Shown: positions 1 to 7,559, counted from the first letter of the stretch. The stretch is DNA of 11,954 nt from Campylobacteraceae bacterium (GCA_031290675.1 JAITNC010000101.1:1-11954); one strand, 5' to 3'. Notes: a model not told the origin generated them from the sequence alone. A program made the numbers and translations.

Positions 1-1
1 A

Positions 2-25
2 GCCTTTATACGCTTGCGTATAGGC
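2..25. repeat. Small inverted repeat near the left edge
   Basis: The arms TATACG and CGTATA face each other around a CTTG loop and are extended by GCC and GGC outside a two-base bulge. No T-tract follows on either strand, so it does not look like an intrinsic terminator. It may belong to the repeat mosaic that fills 1-300. Confidence 0.4.
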
Positions 26-70
26 GAAAAATTGAAATGCAGGGTATCCGAAGGACAGTTACACTTAGGG

Positions 71-120
71 GGAGTTTCTTTGGTTACTTTCTTTCGGAAA
101 AGAAAGTGGCACCAAAAAAG
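71..120. repeat. Hairpin-forming intergenic element
   Basis: A nine-base-pair perfect stem (86-94 with 99-107, arms ACTTTCTTT and AAAGAAAGT) closes a CGGA tetraloop and can be extended by G-T and G-C pairs to 83-110. The surrounding TTTGGTTACTTTC motif resembles a small dispersed element I recall from other bacterial genomes. That resemblance is from memory, not from a search. There is no U-tract in either direction. Confidence 0.4.
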
Positions 121-155
121 AGAGTAAGCAAAGAAAATGAAAGAAAGCCCAAGAG

Positions 156-192
156 AACACAGATGCTTCGCAGGCTCAGCATGACAATGGGG
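156..192. repeat. Dispersed repeat family A, copy 1
   Basis: This 37-bp stretch is identical to 11645-11681, more than 11 kb away, in the same orientation. Its core reads GATGCTTCGCAGGCTCAGCA. A diverged inverted relative lies at 11858-11892. Here it runs into seven consecutive G (189-195). Confidence 0.85.
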
Positions 193-197
193 GGGTA

Positions 198-264
198 CTT
201 CGCTCCTCACGATGACACAAGAGGGAGTGGATTGCCACGCTTGGGTACAAGCTCGCAATGACGG
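198..264. repeat. Dispersed repeat family B, partial and variant copies
   Basis: Positions 198-220 (CTTCGCTCCTCAC then GATGACACAA) match part of the inverted family-B copy at 11791-11823. Positions 229-264 carry the family-B ends, GGATTGCCACGC and CTCGCAATGACGG, around a different centre. They pair with 11738-11773, which has the same ends and a related centre. The family is built from conserved ends and a variable middle. Confidence 0.7.
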
Positions 265-315
265 AAGGGGTATTTTTAAGTACTATGAAAAATATTGGAA
301 ATTATGGAGGGAGTT

Positions 316-336
316 GGGATTTTTATAAAAAATCCC
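316..336 (-). terminator. Possible end-of-operon hairpin after rplS
   Basis: The arms GGGATTTTT (316-324) and AAAAATCCC (328-336) form a nine-base-pair stem with a three-base loop, starting nine bases past the rplS stop codon. On the minus strand it is followed by AACTCCC rather than a U-run, so it is not a canonical intrinsic terminator. Its position at the end of a ribosomal operon makes a transcript-end or RNA-stability role plausible. Confidence 0.4.
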
Positions 337-345
337 ATAAAAAAT

Positions 346-702
346 TTACTGTTTAATCTCTTTGATACGAGCAGCTTTACCACGAAGTTCGCGAAGATAA
401 AATAGTTTTGCTCTTCTGACACGTCCGCGTCTTACAAGCTCTATCTTTTCAATGCTATCGCTAAACAAAGGGAAGATTCTCTCAACGCCAACGCTGTTTG
501 CGCCTATCTTTCTTATCGTAAATGTCGCACCTGTGCCGCTTCCGCGTTTTGATATGCAGACGCCCTCAAAGTTTTGTACTCTTTGTTTGTCGCCCTCTTT
601 AATCTTTACGGCAATTCTTATAGTATCTCCGGCTCTAAACTCAGGAATACTCTTTTGAGATATCTGTGCTTTTTCAAAAGCTTCAATATATTTATTTTGC
701 AT
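346..702 (-). CDS. rplS: 50S ribosomal protein L19 (bL19)
   Basis: Structural protein of the large ribosomal subunit, located near the 30S interface. The 118 residues match the usual L19 length. Family signatures are visible: [18 protein letters not shown] near residues 23-40, [11 protein letters not shown] near 44-54, [17 protein letters not shown] near 72-88 and the basic tail [20 protein letters not shown]. The ATG at 702 is preceded by AAAAAAAGG with six bases of spacing. It is the last gene of the rpsP-khpA-rimM-trmD-rplS cluster and lies 40 bp after trmD, so it is probably co-transcribed. A weak hairpin follows the stop. The identification is secure. Confidence 0.97.
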   Translation of the reverse strand: MQNKYIEAFEKAQISQKSIPEFRAGDTIRIAVKIKEGDKQRVQNFEGVCISKRGSGTGATFTIRKIGANSVGVERIFPLFSDSIEKIELVRRGRVRRAKLFYLRELRGKAARIKEIKQ

Positions 703-742
703 ATCGTACCTTTTTTTGGTTCAAAAAACTTTCCATAAAGTC

Positions 743-1441
743 TTAAGAGCCTTTTGTTTTTAGTAATTTTTTATACAGATTGGGTCTATGAAAGCAAGTT
801 TTCGCACGTGCCATTCTGTTTTTTAAGCTGGAGATTATAGCGTGGTTTCCCTTTAAAAAGTCTGAGGGAATGGCTAAGTCATCATAAACATTTGGTTTCG
901 TAAAAGATGGCGCTTCCAAAAGCTCACTTTCAAAACTCTCTTCGCTCAAACTATCCTCATTTCCCAAAACGCCTTCAATTATCCTGCTGATAGCGTCGCA
1001 CATACAAAGTGATGGCAGCTCGCCGCCTGTGAGGACAAAATCCCCAACAGAAAAAATCTCATCGCCATAAGCTTCTATCACCCTCTCGTCTATACCCTCG
1101 TATCTGCCGCATACAAAAACTATGCTCTTCTTGCGAGATAGCCTTTTGGCGTCATTTTGCGAGAAACTTTTGCCAACAGGTGAGGGAAAGACAAAGTAAG
1201 CTTCTTTGTCTGCCTTTTTTATCTCCTCAAGTGCGGCAAAAAGTGGTTGAGGAGTCATCAAAAGTCCTGCTCCGCCGCCTGCCTTGTAGTCATCAACTTT
1301 TTTGTGTTTATCCAGACTAAAATCTCGTGGATTTATACACTCAACCTTTATCAGCCCCGCCTCTTTCGCACGAAAGAGTATGGAGTCCGAAAAGTAAGGA
1401 TAAATGAGCTGCGGGAAAAGCGTCACAAATGTAAAATTCAT
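743..1441 (-). CDS. trmD: tRNA (guanine-N1-)-methyltransferase TrmD
   Basis: Transfers a methyl group from S-adenosylmethionine to N1 of G37 in tRNAs, which prevents +1 frameshifting. It belongs to the SPOUT (trefoil-knot) superfamily and works as a dimer. Visible motifs are the N-terminal [22 protein letters not shown] (49-62), [11 protein letters not shown] (111-121) and the knot segment [13 protein letters not shown] (131-143). The conserved Arg of [10 protein letters not shown] is at 153, followed by [10 protein letters not shown] (174-183), where the acidic residue at the catalytic-base position is Glu, and FLKGNH (195-200). At 232 residues the length is typical. Its ATG overlaps the rimM stop in an ATGA arrangement, so translation is probably coupled. 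Cytoplasmic. Confidence 0.97.
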   Translation of the reverse strand: MNFTFVTLFPQLIYPYFSDSILFRAKEAGLIKVECINPRDFSLDKHKKVDDYKAGGGAGLLMTPQPLFAALEEIKKADKEAYFVFPSPVGKSFSQNDAKRLSRKKSIVFVCGRYEGIDERVIEAYGDEIFSVGDFVLTGGELPSLCMCDAISRIIEGVLGNEDSLSEESFESELLEAPSFTKPNVYDDLAIPSDFLKGNHAIISSLKNRMARAKTCFHRPNLYKKLLKTKGS

Positions 1442-1974
1442 ACGCTCTTTTCCAAAAAGTCTATCGCGCCCGAGCTTGATATCTCACGTGTATCTATGTT
1501 TGTATCTTTGATATATCGCTCTATGTAGGGGATAAGAAAGCTCTTTAAAAAACCATCTTTGACAAATCTCTCATCGCTTTTGACTTTCAAGTAGTCTTGA
1601 GCGCATATACGTTCTATCTCTTCTACAACGCCTAAAATTTCGCCATTTTCAACGACTTTGCAGCCGATGATGTCAAACCAAAAAAACTCATCTTTTTTAA
1701 GTTCGCAATTTGCTCGTGTGGCTTCTTTTGTGCTCTTTAGGATTTTGTTTGTAAGTTTTGAGGCTGTGTTTCTATCGTTTACACCGACAAAAGACACCAG
1801 AGTTTTATTTTTGTCAAATTCGGATATCTCAAGAGTCATATCTTTATCTACGAAGAAGCGTGCGCCCTTTTTGAACTGTTCCGGAAAATCGCCGAGGTTA
1901 TGGAGCTTAACAAATCCCTTAAGCCCCACTGCACGACCAAGTTTCGCAACTTCTATAAGTTCATCACTCTTCAT
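1438..1974 (-). CDS. rimM: Ribosome maturation factor RimM
   Basis: Assists assembly of the 30S head around ribosomal protein S19. The 178-residue product has the N-terminal RimM barrel ([20 protein letters not shown], residues 9-28) and a C-terminal PRC-like barrel starting near [13 protein letters not shown] (95-107) and ending around [10 protein letters not shown] (146-155). I place the start at ATG 1974, not at the in-frame ATG at 2031. The protein family begins with this segment, and the longer form would add 19 basic residues encoded inside khpA. The chosen start overlaps the khpA stop by 11 bp. No clear Shine-Dalgarno is visible, so translational coupling to khpA is likely. It sits between khpA and trmD, the usual order. 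Confidence 0.93.
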   Translation of the reverse strand: MKSDELIEVAKLGRAVGLKGFVKLHNLGDFPEQFKKGARFFVDKDMTLEISEFDKNKTLVSFVGVNDRNTASKLTNKILKSTKEATRANCELKKDEFFWFDIIGCKVVENGEILGVVEEIERICAQDYLKVKSDERFVKDGFLKSFLIPYIERYIKDTNIDTREISSSGAIDFLEKSV

Positions 1975-2212
1975 CGTTAGATTTGATGTTGATACGGTAA
2001 GATTTGCCGCTTTTGGCTTTGCACGCCGCAATCACGGTTTTGATGGCGTTTATAACTTTGCCGTCTTTACCGATAACTTTGCCCGTGTCGGCTTTATCAA
2101 CATATATAGTAACTTCGCTGAAAGTTTCGTCCACTTCGTTCGTCACTACACGAACGAGTTCAGGCTTTTCAACTATAAGTTTCGCAAACTCTTTTAAAAA
2201 TATGTCAATCAT
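1964..2212 (-). CDS. khpA: KH-domain RNA-binding protein KhpA
   Basis: Small RNA-binding protein of 82 residues made of a single KH domain. The GxxG loop is seen as GKVIGKDGK (44-52, with GKDG at 48-51), followed by the helix VINAIKTVIAA. Proteins of this family lie between rpsP and rimM in many bacteria. In Gram-positive bacteria KhpA partners with KhpB, but no partner is seen here. Its ATG follows the rpsP TAA after one base, and its 3' end overlaps rimM by 11 bp, so the genes are translated as a coupled set. Its RNA targets in this organism cannot be read from sequence. Confidence 0.93.
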   Translation of the reverse strand: MIDIFLKEFAKLIVEKPELVRVVTNEVDETFSEVTIYVDKADTGKVIGKDGKVINAIKTVIAACKAKSGKSYRINIKSNDEE

Positions 2213-2213
2213 A

Positions 2214-2444
2214 TTAATTTCCGGTGAGTTTCGCTACCCTGTCGCTGAGTTTTGCGCCTACGCCCTTCCAATAAGTCAAACGCTCAGCGTCAAACTTTAC
2301 CGTTGTTGGTTCGGTCAAAGGATTGTAATATCCCAATATCTCTATCCAGTTTCCATCACGACGTTTTCTACTGTCTGTTACCACAATGCGGTAAAAAGGT
2401 CGTTTTGTTCTTCCCAATCGTGTTAGTCGTACTACGGTTGCCAT
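2214..2444 (-). CDS. rpsP: 30S ribosomal protein S16 (bS16)
   Basis: Structural protein of the small ribosomal subunit needed for 30S assembly. The 76-residue product shows the S16 signatures [19 protein letters not shown] near the N-terminus, [19 protein letters not shown], and a C-terminal [13 protein letters not shown] segment. The ATG at 2444 has a strong Shine-Dalgarno (AGGAG, 2455-2459) ten bases upstream. It is the first gene of the ribosomal cluster proper and is separated from ffh by 94 bp containing an inverted repeat. A promoter of its own is therefore possible, though read-through from ffh cannot be excluded. Confidence 0.97.
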   Translation of the reverse strand: MATVVRLTRLGRTKRPFYRIVVTDSRKRRDGNWIEILGYYNPLTEPTTVKFDAERLTYWKGVGAKLSDRVAKLTGN

Positions 2445-2467
2445 AGTCTTCTATCTCCTGTATTTAC

Positions 2468-2473
2468 ATTTTA
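2468..2473 (-). promoter_or_regulatory. Weak -10-like hexamer ahead of rpsP
   Basis: TAAAAT on the minus strand, in an A/T-rich stretch just before the rpsP Shine-Dalgarno. This is compatible with Campylobacterota sigma-70 promoters, which rely mainly on the -10. There is no further support. Confidence 0.2.
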
Positions 2474-2492
2474 AAATTAAGTCCTGTACGGC

Positions 2493-2524
2493 TTAGATAT
2501 AAGCGCCAAAACGCCCATATCTAA
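2493..2524 (-). other. Inverted repeat between ffh and rpsP
   Basis: The perfect eight-base arms TTAGATAT (2493-2500) and ATATCTAA (2517-2524) enclose a 16-base middle that can add a GCG-CGC pairing. A direct repeat TACGGCTT occurs on each side (2487-2494 and 2529-2536). The structure starts about 15 bases past the ffh stop and lies in the transcribed leader of rpsP if the two genes share a transcript. No T-run follows, so it is not a standard terminator. A processing site or leader control element is possible. Confidence 0.45.
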
Positions 2525-2538
2525 ACTATACGGCTTGC

Positions 2539-3879
2539 CTATCTTGGAAACCTCTGGTTTTGACCTTGCAGCATTGACTGCAAGTTTGCCATTCCGCCTT
2601 TGCCTGAAAATCTTTTCGCCAATTTTGAAGCGTTTTCAAACTGCTTGAAAAAGCGGTTTACTTCCATCTGCGACATTCCTGCCCCCAAAGCTATCCTTCT
2701 TTTTCGCGCGTTATTTAAAAGCGACGGCGAAAGTCTCTCTTTTTGTGTCATAGAGTTTATCATAGCTTTTATCCGCTTCATCTCTACTGAGTTTTCCAAA
2801 TCCATATCTTTCAACTGCCCCGCCATAGACGACAGTCCGGGTATCATACCTATCAAAGATTTCATATTTCCAAGCTTTTTTACACTCTCCATTTGAGCCA
2901 AAAAGTCGTTAAAATTGAACTCGCCTTTTTGCATTTTTCTCGTTAAGTGTTTCGCCTCTTTATCGTCTATCACTGCGCTTGTTTTTTCTACCAAAGTCGC
3001 TATATCGCCCTCGCCCATCAAGCGATTTACGATACGCTCAGGTATAAAACTCTCCAAATCGTGTACTTTTTCGCCAACGCCGATAAATCTCAAAGGCACT
3101 CCGACTTGCGAAGCTATGCCAAGAGCGATACCGCCTTTGCCATCTCCATCGTATTTGCTCAAAATAACGCCGCTTATGCCTATCTTTTCGTGAAAACTCA
3201 AGGCGCTTCGTACGGCGTCCTGACCACCCATAGAGTCAGCTACATAAAACTGCTCAAAAGGCTTTAAAACATCTTTTATGCGGGAAAGCTCACCCATCAA
3301 CTCCTCGTCTATCGCCAAACGACCAGCTGTATCCACCAAAAGCACATCATAAAGCTCATCTTGCGCTTTTTTCAGGGCGTCTTTGGCTATCTTGAGCGGA
3401 TTTTTCTCGCTATCATCAGCGTACAAATCTATCTCGTTTTGTGAACAGAGTTGTTTTAGCTGCTCAACCGCCGCCAACCTTTGCAAATCGCACGCCGCTA
3501 CCAAAACTTTTTTCTTTCTTGTCTTTAGATAGAGTGCGAGCTTCACTGTCGTTGTCGTTTTTCCGCTGCCCTGCAAGCCTGTCATCAGCACTACAGTCGG
3601 CGATTTTGGTGCAAAAACAAAACCTTGATTGCCATTTGCCGTCAAAATTTTTGTAAGATTTTCTTTTATGGCTTTTAGAAACTGCCTCTGCCCAACGCCT
3701 GTTTTTTTCGTGTCAAGCTCTACGCTTAGGAGCAGGTCTTTTACGACTTTGTGATGAACGTCAGCTTTTAGAAGAGATTTTTTAAGTGTTTCCAATGCGT
3801 TTTTAAGGGCTTTTTCATCATCGTTAAAACGGATTTTGTTTATAGCCGATTTGAAAGAGTCAGTTAAAATATCAAACAC
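2539..3879 (-). CDS. ffh: Signal recognition particle protein Ffh (SRP54)
   Basis: GTPase of the signal recognition particle. It binds 4.5S RNA and the signal sequences of nascent membrane proteins and hands them to FtsY at the inner membrane. The 446-residue product has the N domain (about 1-90) and the G domain with P-loop GLQGSGKT (101-108), DTAGR (183-187) and the SKYDGDGKGG loop (241-250, TKLDGDARGG in many homologues). The methionine-rich M domain follows from about 330, with the RNA-binding helix at NARKRRIALGAGMSQMEV. The start codon is GTG at 3877-3879. It is supported by a near-ideal Shine-Dalgarno AAGGAGAT (3886-3893) six bases upstream. It heads the cluster that continues into rpsP. 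Identification is secure. Confidence 0.97.
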   Translation of the reverse strand: MFDILTDSFKSAINKIRFNDDEKALKNALETLKKSLLKADVHHKVVKDLLLSVELDTKKTGVGQRQFLKAIKENLTKILTANGNQGFVFAPKSPTVVLMTGLQGSGKTTTTVKLALYLKTRKKKVLVAACDLQRLAAVEQLKQLCSQNEIDLYADDSEKNPLKIAKDALKKAQDELYDVLLVDTAGRLAIDEELMGELSRIKDVLKPFEQFYVADSMGGQDAVRSALSFHEKIGISGVILSKYDGDGKGGIALGIASQVGVPLRFIGVGEKVHDLESFIPERIVNRLMGEGDIATLVEKTSAVIDDKEAKHLTRKMQKGEFNFNDFLAQMESVKKLGNMKSLIGMIPGLSSMAGQLKDMDLENSVEMKRIKAMINSMTQKERLSPSLLNNARKRRIALGAGMSQMEVNRFFKQFENASKLAKRFSGKGGMANLQSMLQGQNQRFPR

Positions 3880-3900
3880 TTATTTATCTCCTTAGAAAAT

Positions 3901-3906
3901 ATTTTA
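3901..3906 (-). promoter_or_regulatory. Probable -10 element for ffh
   Basis: TAAAAT on the minus strand, preceded by TATG and a T-rich stretch, which is the usual look of Campylobacterota sigma-70 promoters. It sits just upstream of the AAGGAGAT ribosome-binding site and would give a very short leader of roughly 15 bases. The 88-bp gap to the preceding gene is consistent with a separate promoter. Confidence 0.35.
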
Positions 3907-3967
3907 CATAAAAAAACGCAATAATACAAAAAATCTGCTTTAAACTAAATTAAGCCTTAAAGCTTCT

Positions 3968-4711
3968 TTAAGCCTGTTTGCCAAATTTTGCGAACTCATC
4001 GCTTGGCGGCGAGGTAAAATCATACCCCAAAAGTGAGATTTTCCAAGCGTGAAGCATTATTCTATTGCCTGCTTTGCCGCCGTATTTCTCATCTCCTATG
4101 ACGGGAAATCCAACGCTTTTGAGGTGCGCTCTTATCTGATGTGTGCGCCCTGTTTCTATGCTTATCTCTACCATTGAGTTTTTGCCCTCAACAAATCTTG
4201 GCGTTACTATGGTAAGTGCACTCTGTCCGTCTTTGGCTACTTTTGTGAACGCTCCGCTTTTTGTCTTTGTAACGATAAGCGGCGTGTCTATCCTTAGCGG
4301 CTCGGCTACGTTTCCACCGACTATGGCGAGGTATGTTTTTGAAACTTTGCCCGCCCTAAAAGCCGATATGACTTTTTGCGTAAACTCCTCATCTTTGCTC
4401 AGCAGTAAAACCCCGCTTGTTTCTTTGTCAAGGCGGTGCAAAAGCGTCAATCCAAACGACTGCGCTATCTCCTCAGCGGTCATAAAAGGCGGCTTGTCTA
4501 TAGCGGCTATCTTGTCGTCTTCAAAGATAATTTTCGCTTTTTTGAGCTTTTCCACCCTAAAAGTAGTGTCCGCTTTCACGTCTGAGCGTGCCACCAAAAT
4601 CTTTTTGCCCTGTGCGTAAACCACGCCCCTGTCTATCAAATCTTTGGCTGAGCGGTTGGAGATGCCCTCTTGGAGTGCCAAAAGCTTGTAAGCTTTGTCT
4701 GTTTCTATCAA
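3968..4711 (-). CDS. RluA-family RNA pseudouridine synthase
   Basis: Isomerises specific uridines to pseudouridine in structured RNA, probably rRNA. The 247 residues carry an N-terminal S4-like RNA-binding region (about 6-55). The catalytic domain follows, with HRLDKETSG (92-100), whose Asp95 is the family nucleophile, KTYLA (125-129) and TGRTHQIRAHL (187-197). It is shorter than E. coli RluC or RluD, and the target uridine cannot be told from sequence. The start codon is TTG at 4709-4711 (not ATG). It is backed by an AAGGAT Shine-Dalgarno with six bases of spacing and a likely extended -10 just upstream. From memory, homologues follow waaA directly in H. pylori (HP0956) and C. jejuni (Cj0708). 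Here an AEC transporter gene lies in between. Confidence 0.93.
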   Translation of the reverse strand: MIETDKAYKLLALQEGISNRSAKDLIDRGVVYAQGKKILVARSDVKADTTFRVEKLKKAKIIFEDDKIAAIDKPPFMTAEEIAQSFGLTLLHRLDKETSGVLLLSKDEEFTQKVISAFRAGKVSKTYLAIVGGNVAEPLRIDTPLIVTKTKSGAFTKVAKDGQSALTIVTPRFVEGKNSMVEISIETGRTHQIRAHLKSVGFPVIGDEKYGGKAGNRIMLHAWKISLLGYDFTSPPSDEFAKFGKQA

Positions 4712-4733
4712 AATTTATCCTTTTAAAACATTA

Positions 4734-4742
4734 AGTATAGCA
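4734..4742 (-). promoter_or_regulatory. Extended -10 promoter for the pseudouridine synthase gene
   Basis: The minus strand reads TGC followed by TATACT, a TGn extended -10 motif, with an A/T-rich stretch upstream. It lies in the 38-bp gap after the transporter gene and would give a leader of about 15 bases ending in the AAGGAT ribosome-binding site. Spacing and motif quality are good. There is no experimental support. Confidence 0.45.
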
Positions 4743-4749
4743 ATTTCTT

Positions 4750-5661
4750 TTAAAAAATCAACTGCAATATAAAATACCAAGCGGTTGATGTGAAAAATCC
4801 CACCGCTATGCCAAGCCCTACTACAAGCGAGCAGTAGCGGGGGCTGAGATTGTGCTGGCTCACGAGCAAACTCGCCGTGATGTGCGAAGACATACCCGCT
4901 TCAAAAACGCTTATTTTGGCAAGATTGCCGCTAAGGTGCATAGACAGAGCCAACACCATAACGAGCAGCGGAGCCAAAAGCAGTTTGTAAAAAATACCAA
5001 CACTCAAAAGCCGCCACTCTTTTTTTATCTCGCCAAGTTTCAACTGCAGACCTATAGAAAAAAGCGCCATCGGCGACATCGTGGCGACAAGTTTGTCAAG
5101 CAGAGGGTTCATCACTGAAATATCCACAAACCAAGGCAGTACCAAAGCCGCCACACAACCGATAAAGGGCGGAAAACGCAAAATCCTCTTGAAAACATAA
5201 AAAAAGTTTGTCTTATCACCCGCTTCATCAGAATTTTTCAGTATCGTAACAACGCCAATAGTCGCAAAAATGAGAAATGTTACCTGGTCAAAAATGACAG
5301 CATAATGCAGCTGCGACTCCCCATAAAACGCAGATGTCATCGGAAAGCCGATAAACGCTGTGTTTCCAAGCCCGCAAATGACAAAAAGTGCCGTGCGCGG
5401 AGCTTTGTCAAGCTGTTTTTTTCTATCGTAAATATTTACAAAAACCCACGCCCCGCCCCACACCACAAACGGTGCGACGATAGGCAAAAGCATTTGCGAA
5501 CTCCACTCCACTTCAGGCACAAAACGCAAGGATAAAGCAGGCAGAGCGATATAAAGCACCCAAGCGTTGATGCCCTTGTAAGCGTCGCTTGGAAGGATTT
5601 TGAAACGCTGCATAACAAGGCCGGAGAGTATGCAGACGATGATAAGAATAAAATTGACCAT
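4750..5661 (-). CDS. AEC-family (auxin efflux carrier type) membrane transporter
   Basis: Inner-membrane permease of the Mem_trans/AEC family. Bacterial members transport small organic acids such as malate or malonate, but the substrate here cannot be inferred. The 303-residue product has a hydrophobic segment at 3-18 and eight to ten membrane spans in total, typical for the family. The half-repeat signature GLGNTAFIGFP (97-107) contains the conserved Asn and Gly-Phe-Pro, with SPMALFSIGLQL (196-207) and SSHITASLL (258-266) in the second half. The ATG at 5661 lies eight bases after the waaA stop, with only a weak Shine-Dalgarno, so it is probably read from the waaA transcript. It is the one transporter in an otherwise biosynthetic and translational block. 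Confidence 0.9.
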   Translation of the reverse strand: MVNFILIIVCILSGLVMQRFKILPSDAYKGINAWVLYIALPALSLRFVPEVEWSSQMLLPIVAPFVVWGGAWVFVNIYDRKKQLDKAPRTALFVICGLGNTAFIGFPMTSAFYGESQLHYAVIFDQVTFLIFATIGVVTILKNSDEAGDKTNFFYVFKRILRFPPFIGCVAALVLPWFVDISVMNPLLDKLVATMSPMALFSIGLQLKLGEIKKEWRLLSVGIFYKLLLAPLLVMVLALSMHLSGNLAKISVFEAGMSSHITASLLVSQHNLSPRYCSLVVGLGIAVGFFTSTAWYFILQLIF

Positions 5662-5669
5662 TTCGCTTT

Positions 5670-6845
5670 TTACTTCGCCGTATCCTGCATAATACTTTTG
5701 ACTATCTCATTGCTGTTTTCAAGGTATGATGTAGAGGCTTTTGGAAGCTTTTCTCCCAATTTGGAAGCGACCTCTTGTATGTCGCATATGACTATGCCCT
5801 CCACCTGCGAGTAAAGCTCTTTTTGGTTAAAGAAAAATTTTCCCGAGATGATAGAGTTGTTGAAAGCTGCCGGCTCAAATGGGTTGTGTCCGCCCACGCC
5901 TTCCACAAAAGAGCCTCCAAGAAGCGTTACATCGGTGATGGCGTAGATGTTGATAAGCTCGCCCATAGTGTCGCAAAGTATCACGTCGCTTGGGTTTGAG
6001 AAGCCGTCTTTTGAAAAGCGGCTGTATGTTTTACCGTGCGAGTTCGCCCACGACTGCGCGAGTTTGTTCACTGCGTCAAAACGTTCAGGGTGGCGCGGAA
6101 CGATGATAATCATCGTATTTGAGAGGTCTACGCTTGAGAGTTGCTCCAACAGCAGTGCCTCCTCGCCTATATGGGTGCTGGCTAGAGTGATGACTTTTTC
6201 ACGCCCGACATTTGCGCTATAGTTTTTTGTCACTTTTGGCAAAAGTGAGCTTTTGATATTTCCCGAAACTGTGATATTTTTCGCCCCAAGCTCATCAAGG
6301 CGCTTTTTGTCGTGTTCGCTTTGAGCGTACACTTCGTCCACAAAAGCAAATAAAATCTTATAGAACCATCTGAATTTTTTATATCTGTGGTAAGAGTTGT
6401 CTGATATGCGAGCGTTCACCAAAACAGTCTTTGCGCCCTTTTTTTTGGCGATAAAAAACAGCATTAGCCAAAGCTCAGCTTCAGTTACGACAAGGACTTT
6501 TTGCTCATTTATCCAAAATGGCAAAAATATCTCGTAAGGCAAAAATCTGACATTTTCAGTGAGTACGTGAGCTTTATCAAAACCTGTCTTTGTTATGACG
6601 CTTATGTTTACTTCGCTCGCCCCGATAGCGTGTATAAGCGGCGTCAAAGATGTAACTTCGCCGTAAGAGCAAGCGTGAAACCAGATGCTTTTTTTCGTAA
6701 ACGGAGGATTTTTATATAGCAAAAACCTTGACGGAAGAGCTTTTTTGTATTTTTTGATAAAACTCGCGAGTATGATGATAGGCAACGCTAAGATGTATAA
6801 CAAACTTAGCGTTACGCAGTAAAAATATATAAAGAAAAGACGCAT
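5670..6845 (-). CDS. waaA: 3-deoxy-D-manno-octulosonic acid (Kdo) transferase WaaA
   Basis: Transfers Kdo from CMP-Kdo to lipid IVA, starting the inner core of lipopolysaccharide. It acts at the cytoplasmic face of the inner membrane. The 391 residues show an N-terminal membrane anchor (about 4-30) and HACSYGEV (57-64), containing the Glu expected to be the catalytic base. TEAELWLML (121-129), IIIVPRHPERF (246-256) and the nucleotide-sugar region GGSFVEGVGGHNPFEP (310-325) follow, all typical of glycosyltransferase family 30. Its ATG directly follows the TAG of the zinc-ribbon gene with no spacer (TAGATG), so translation is probably coupled. Whether it adds one or two Kdo units cannot be read from sequence. 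The older symbol is kdtA. Confidence 0.95.
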   Translation of the reverse strand: MRLFFIYFYCVTLSLLYILALPIIILASFIKKYKKALPSRFLLYKNPPFTKKSIWFHACSYGEVTSLTPLIHAIGASEVNISVITKTGFDKAHVLTENVRFLPYEIFLPFWINEQKVLVVTEAELWLMLFFIAKKKGAKTVLVNARISDNSYHRYKKFRWFYKILFAFVDEVYAQSEHDKKRLDELGAKNITVSGNIKSSLLPKVTKNYSANVGREKVITLASTHIGEEALLLEQLSSVDLSNTMIIIVPRHPERFDAVNKLAQSWANSHGKTYSRFSKDGFSNPSDVILCDTMGELINIYAITDVTLLGGSFVEGVGGHNPFEPAAFNNSIISGKFFFNQKELYSQVEGIVICDIQEVASKLGEKLPKASTSYLENSNEIVKSIMQDTAK

Positions 6846-7559
6846 CTACGCTTCTGCCGCTTCCCTGTACAAGATACGTCCGCAATGAGGACACGTGATG
6901 ATATCTTCGCTGTTGAACACCAAAGAGTTTGTTTTGTCGTTTATACGCATAAAGCAGCCGTAGCATGCTTGTTTTCTCACAGGAACTACTGCGCTGTTGT
7001 GCGCCCATTTTCTGATTTTCTCATAAAATGAGAGGATTTTTTGGCTCATCTTGCTTACAAGCTCATCTTTTTTAGCGTAAGCTGCTGCCATCTCGTCTTT
7101 GATAGCGTTTCTCTCAGCCTCCATAGATACGTTCAAATCTTCCTCAGCTTTTTGAAGTTCAACGTAAAGCTCTTTGGCTTTTACCTTGTCGCCCTCTTTG
7201 AGCTCTATAACTTTCTCAAGTCTGTTTATCTCGTCGTTGGCGAAATCGCTCTGCTCTTTGGCTATATCTTCCTCAAGCTGAAGGGCTTTGACCTCTTTTT
7301 CGCTTTTGATAGACGAGGTTTTTTTGCTGATGGATTTGAGTTTGTCCCCAAGTTCGCCCAAAAGCGTTTCGTTTTTCGCTCTTTTGAGCTTTGCGTCTTT
7401 TATCTCGTTTTCCAACAACTCTATATCGGAGTTTGCGGTTTTGGCTTTCTCGGAAGCAACACTAAGCGTTTTGTTTATCTTTTGAACTCTTGGTTCAAAA
7501 GCGTCAATCTCCTTGTTTATCTCGGAAAGTTTCACAAGTTGATTTAAATACTTATTCAT
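6846..7559 (-). CDS. Coiled-coil C4 zinc-ribbon protein (HP0958/FlgZ-like)
   Basis: The 237-residue product is a long charged coiled coil (about 5-175) followed by a zinc ribbon with Cys199, Cys202, Cys223 and Cys226 (CYGC and CPHC). This is the architecture of the zf-RING_7 family, which includes H. pylori HP0958. That protein is reported to influence motility through the flagellar sigma factor RpoN and flaA mRNA. Orthology to HP0958 is supported by position as well as architecture, since HP0957 is the Kdo transferase and HP0959 the Nif3 protein. A flagellar role here is inferred, because no flagellar gene is in the window. AAGGA precedes the ATG at 7559, and the gene follows the Nif3-like gene by 18 bp. 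Confidence 0.9.
   Translation of the reverse strand: MNKYLNQLVKLSEINKEIDAFEPRVQKINKTLSVASEKAKTANSDIELLENEIKDAKLKRAKNETLLGELGDKLKSISKKTSSIKSEKEVKALQLEEDIAKEQSDFANDEINRLEKVIELKEGDKVKAKELYVELQKAEEDLNVSMEAERNAIKDEMAAAYAKKDELVSKMSQKILSFYEKIRKWAHNSAVVPVRKQACYGCFMRINDKTNSLVFNSEDIITCPHCGRILYREAAEA

Noticed and set aside
189..195. G7 tract (and similar runs at 9818-9824 and 11608-11615) as contingency loci
   Set aside because: They lie within non-coding repeats, so length change would not switch a gene.
37..261. 74-codon open frame on the plus strand
   Set aside because: It runs through the hairpin element and repeat families A and B, has no ribosome-binding site, and its composition is that of translated repeats.
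743..1441. Glu instead of Asp at the TrmD catalytic-base position (LLEAP)
   Set aside because: Other bacterial TrmD proteins have Glu at this position as far as I recall, so I do not regard it as a defect.
1658..2197. 179-codon plus-strand frame opposite rimM and khpA
   Set aside because: It is a shadow of two securely identified genes, with no ribosome-binding site or recognisable domain.
2032..2212. Upstream ATG 2031 as the rimM start
   Set aside because: It would add 19 residues unlike RimM family N-termini, encoded within khpA. ATG 1974 fits the family.
7041..7547. 168-codon plus-strand frame opposite the zinc-ribbon gene
   Set aside because: It is hydrophobic only because it is antisense to a Lys/Glu-rich coiled coil.
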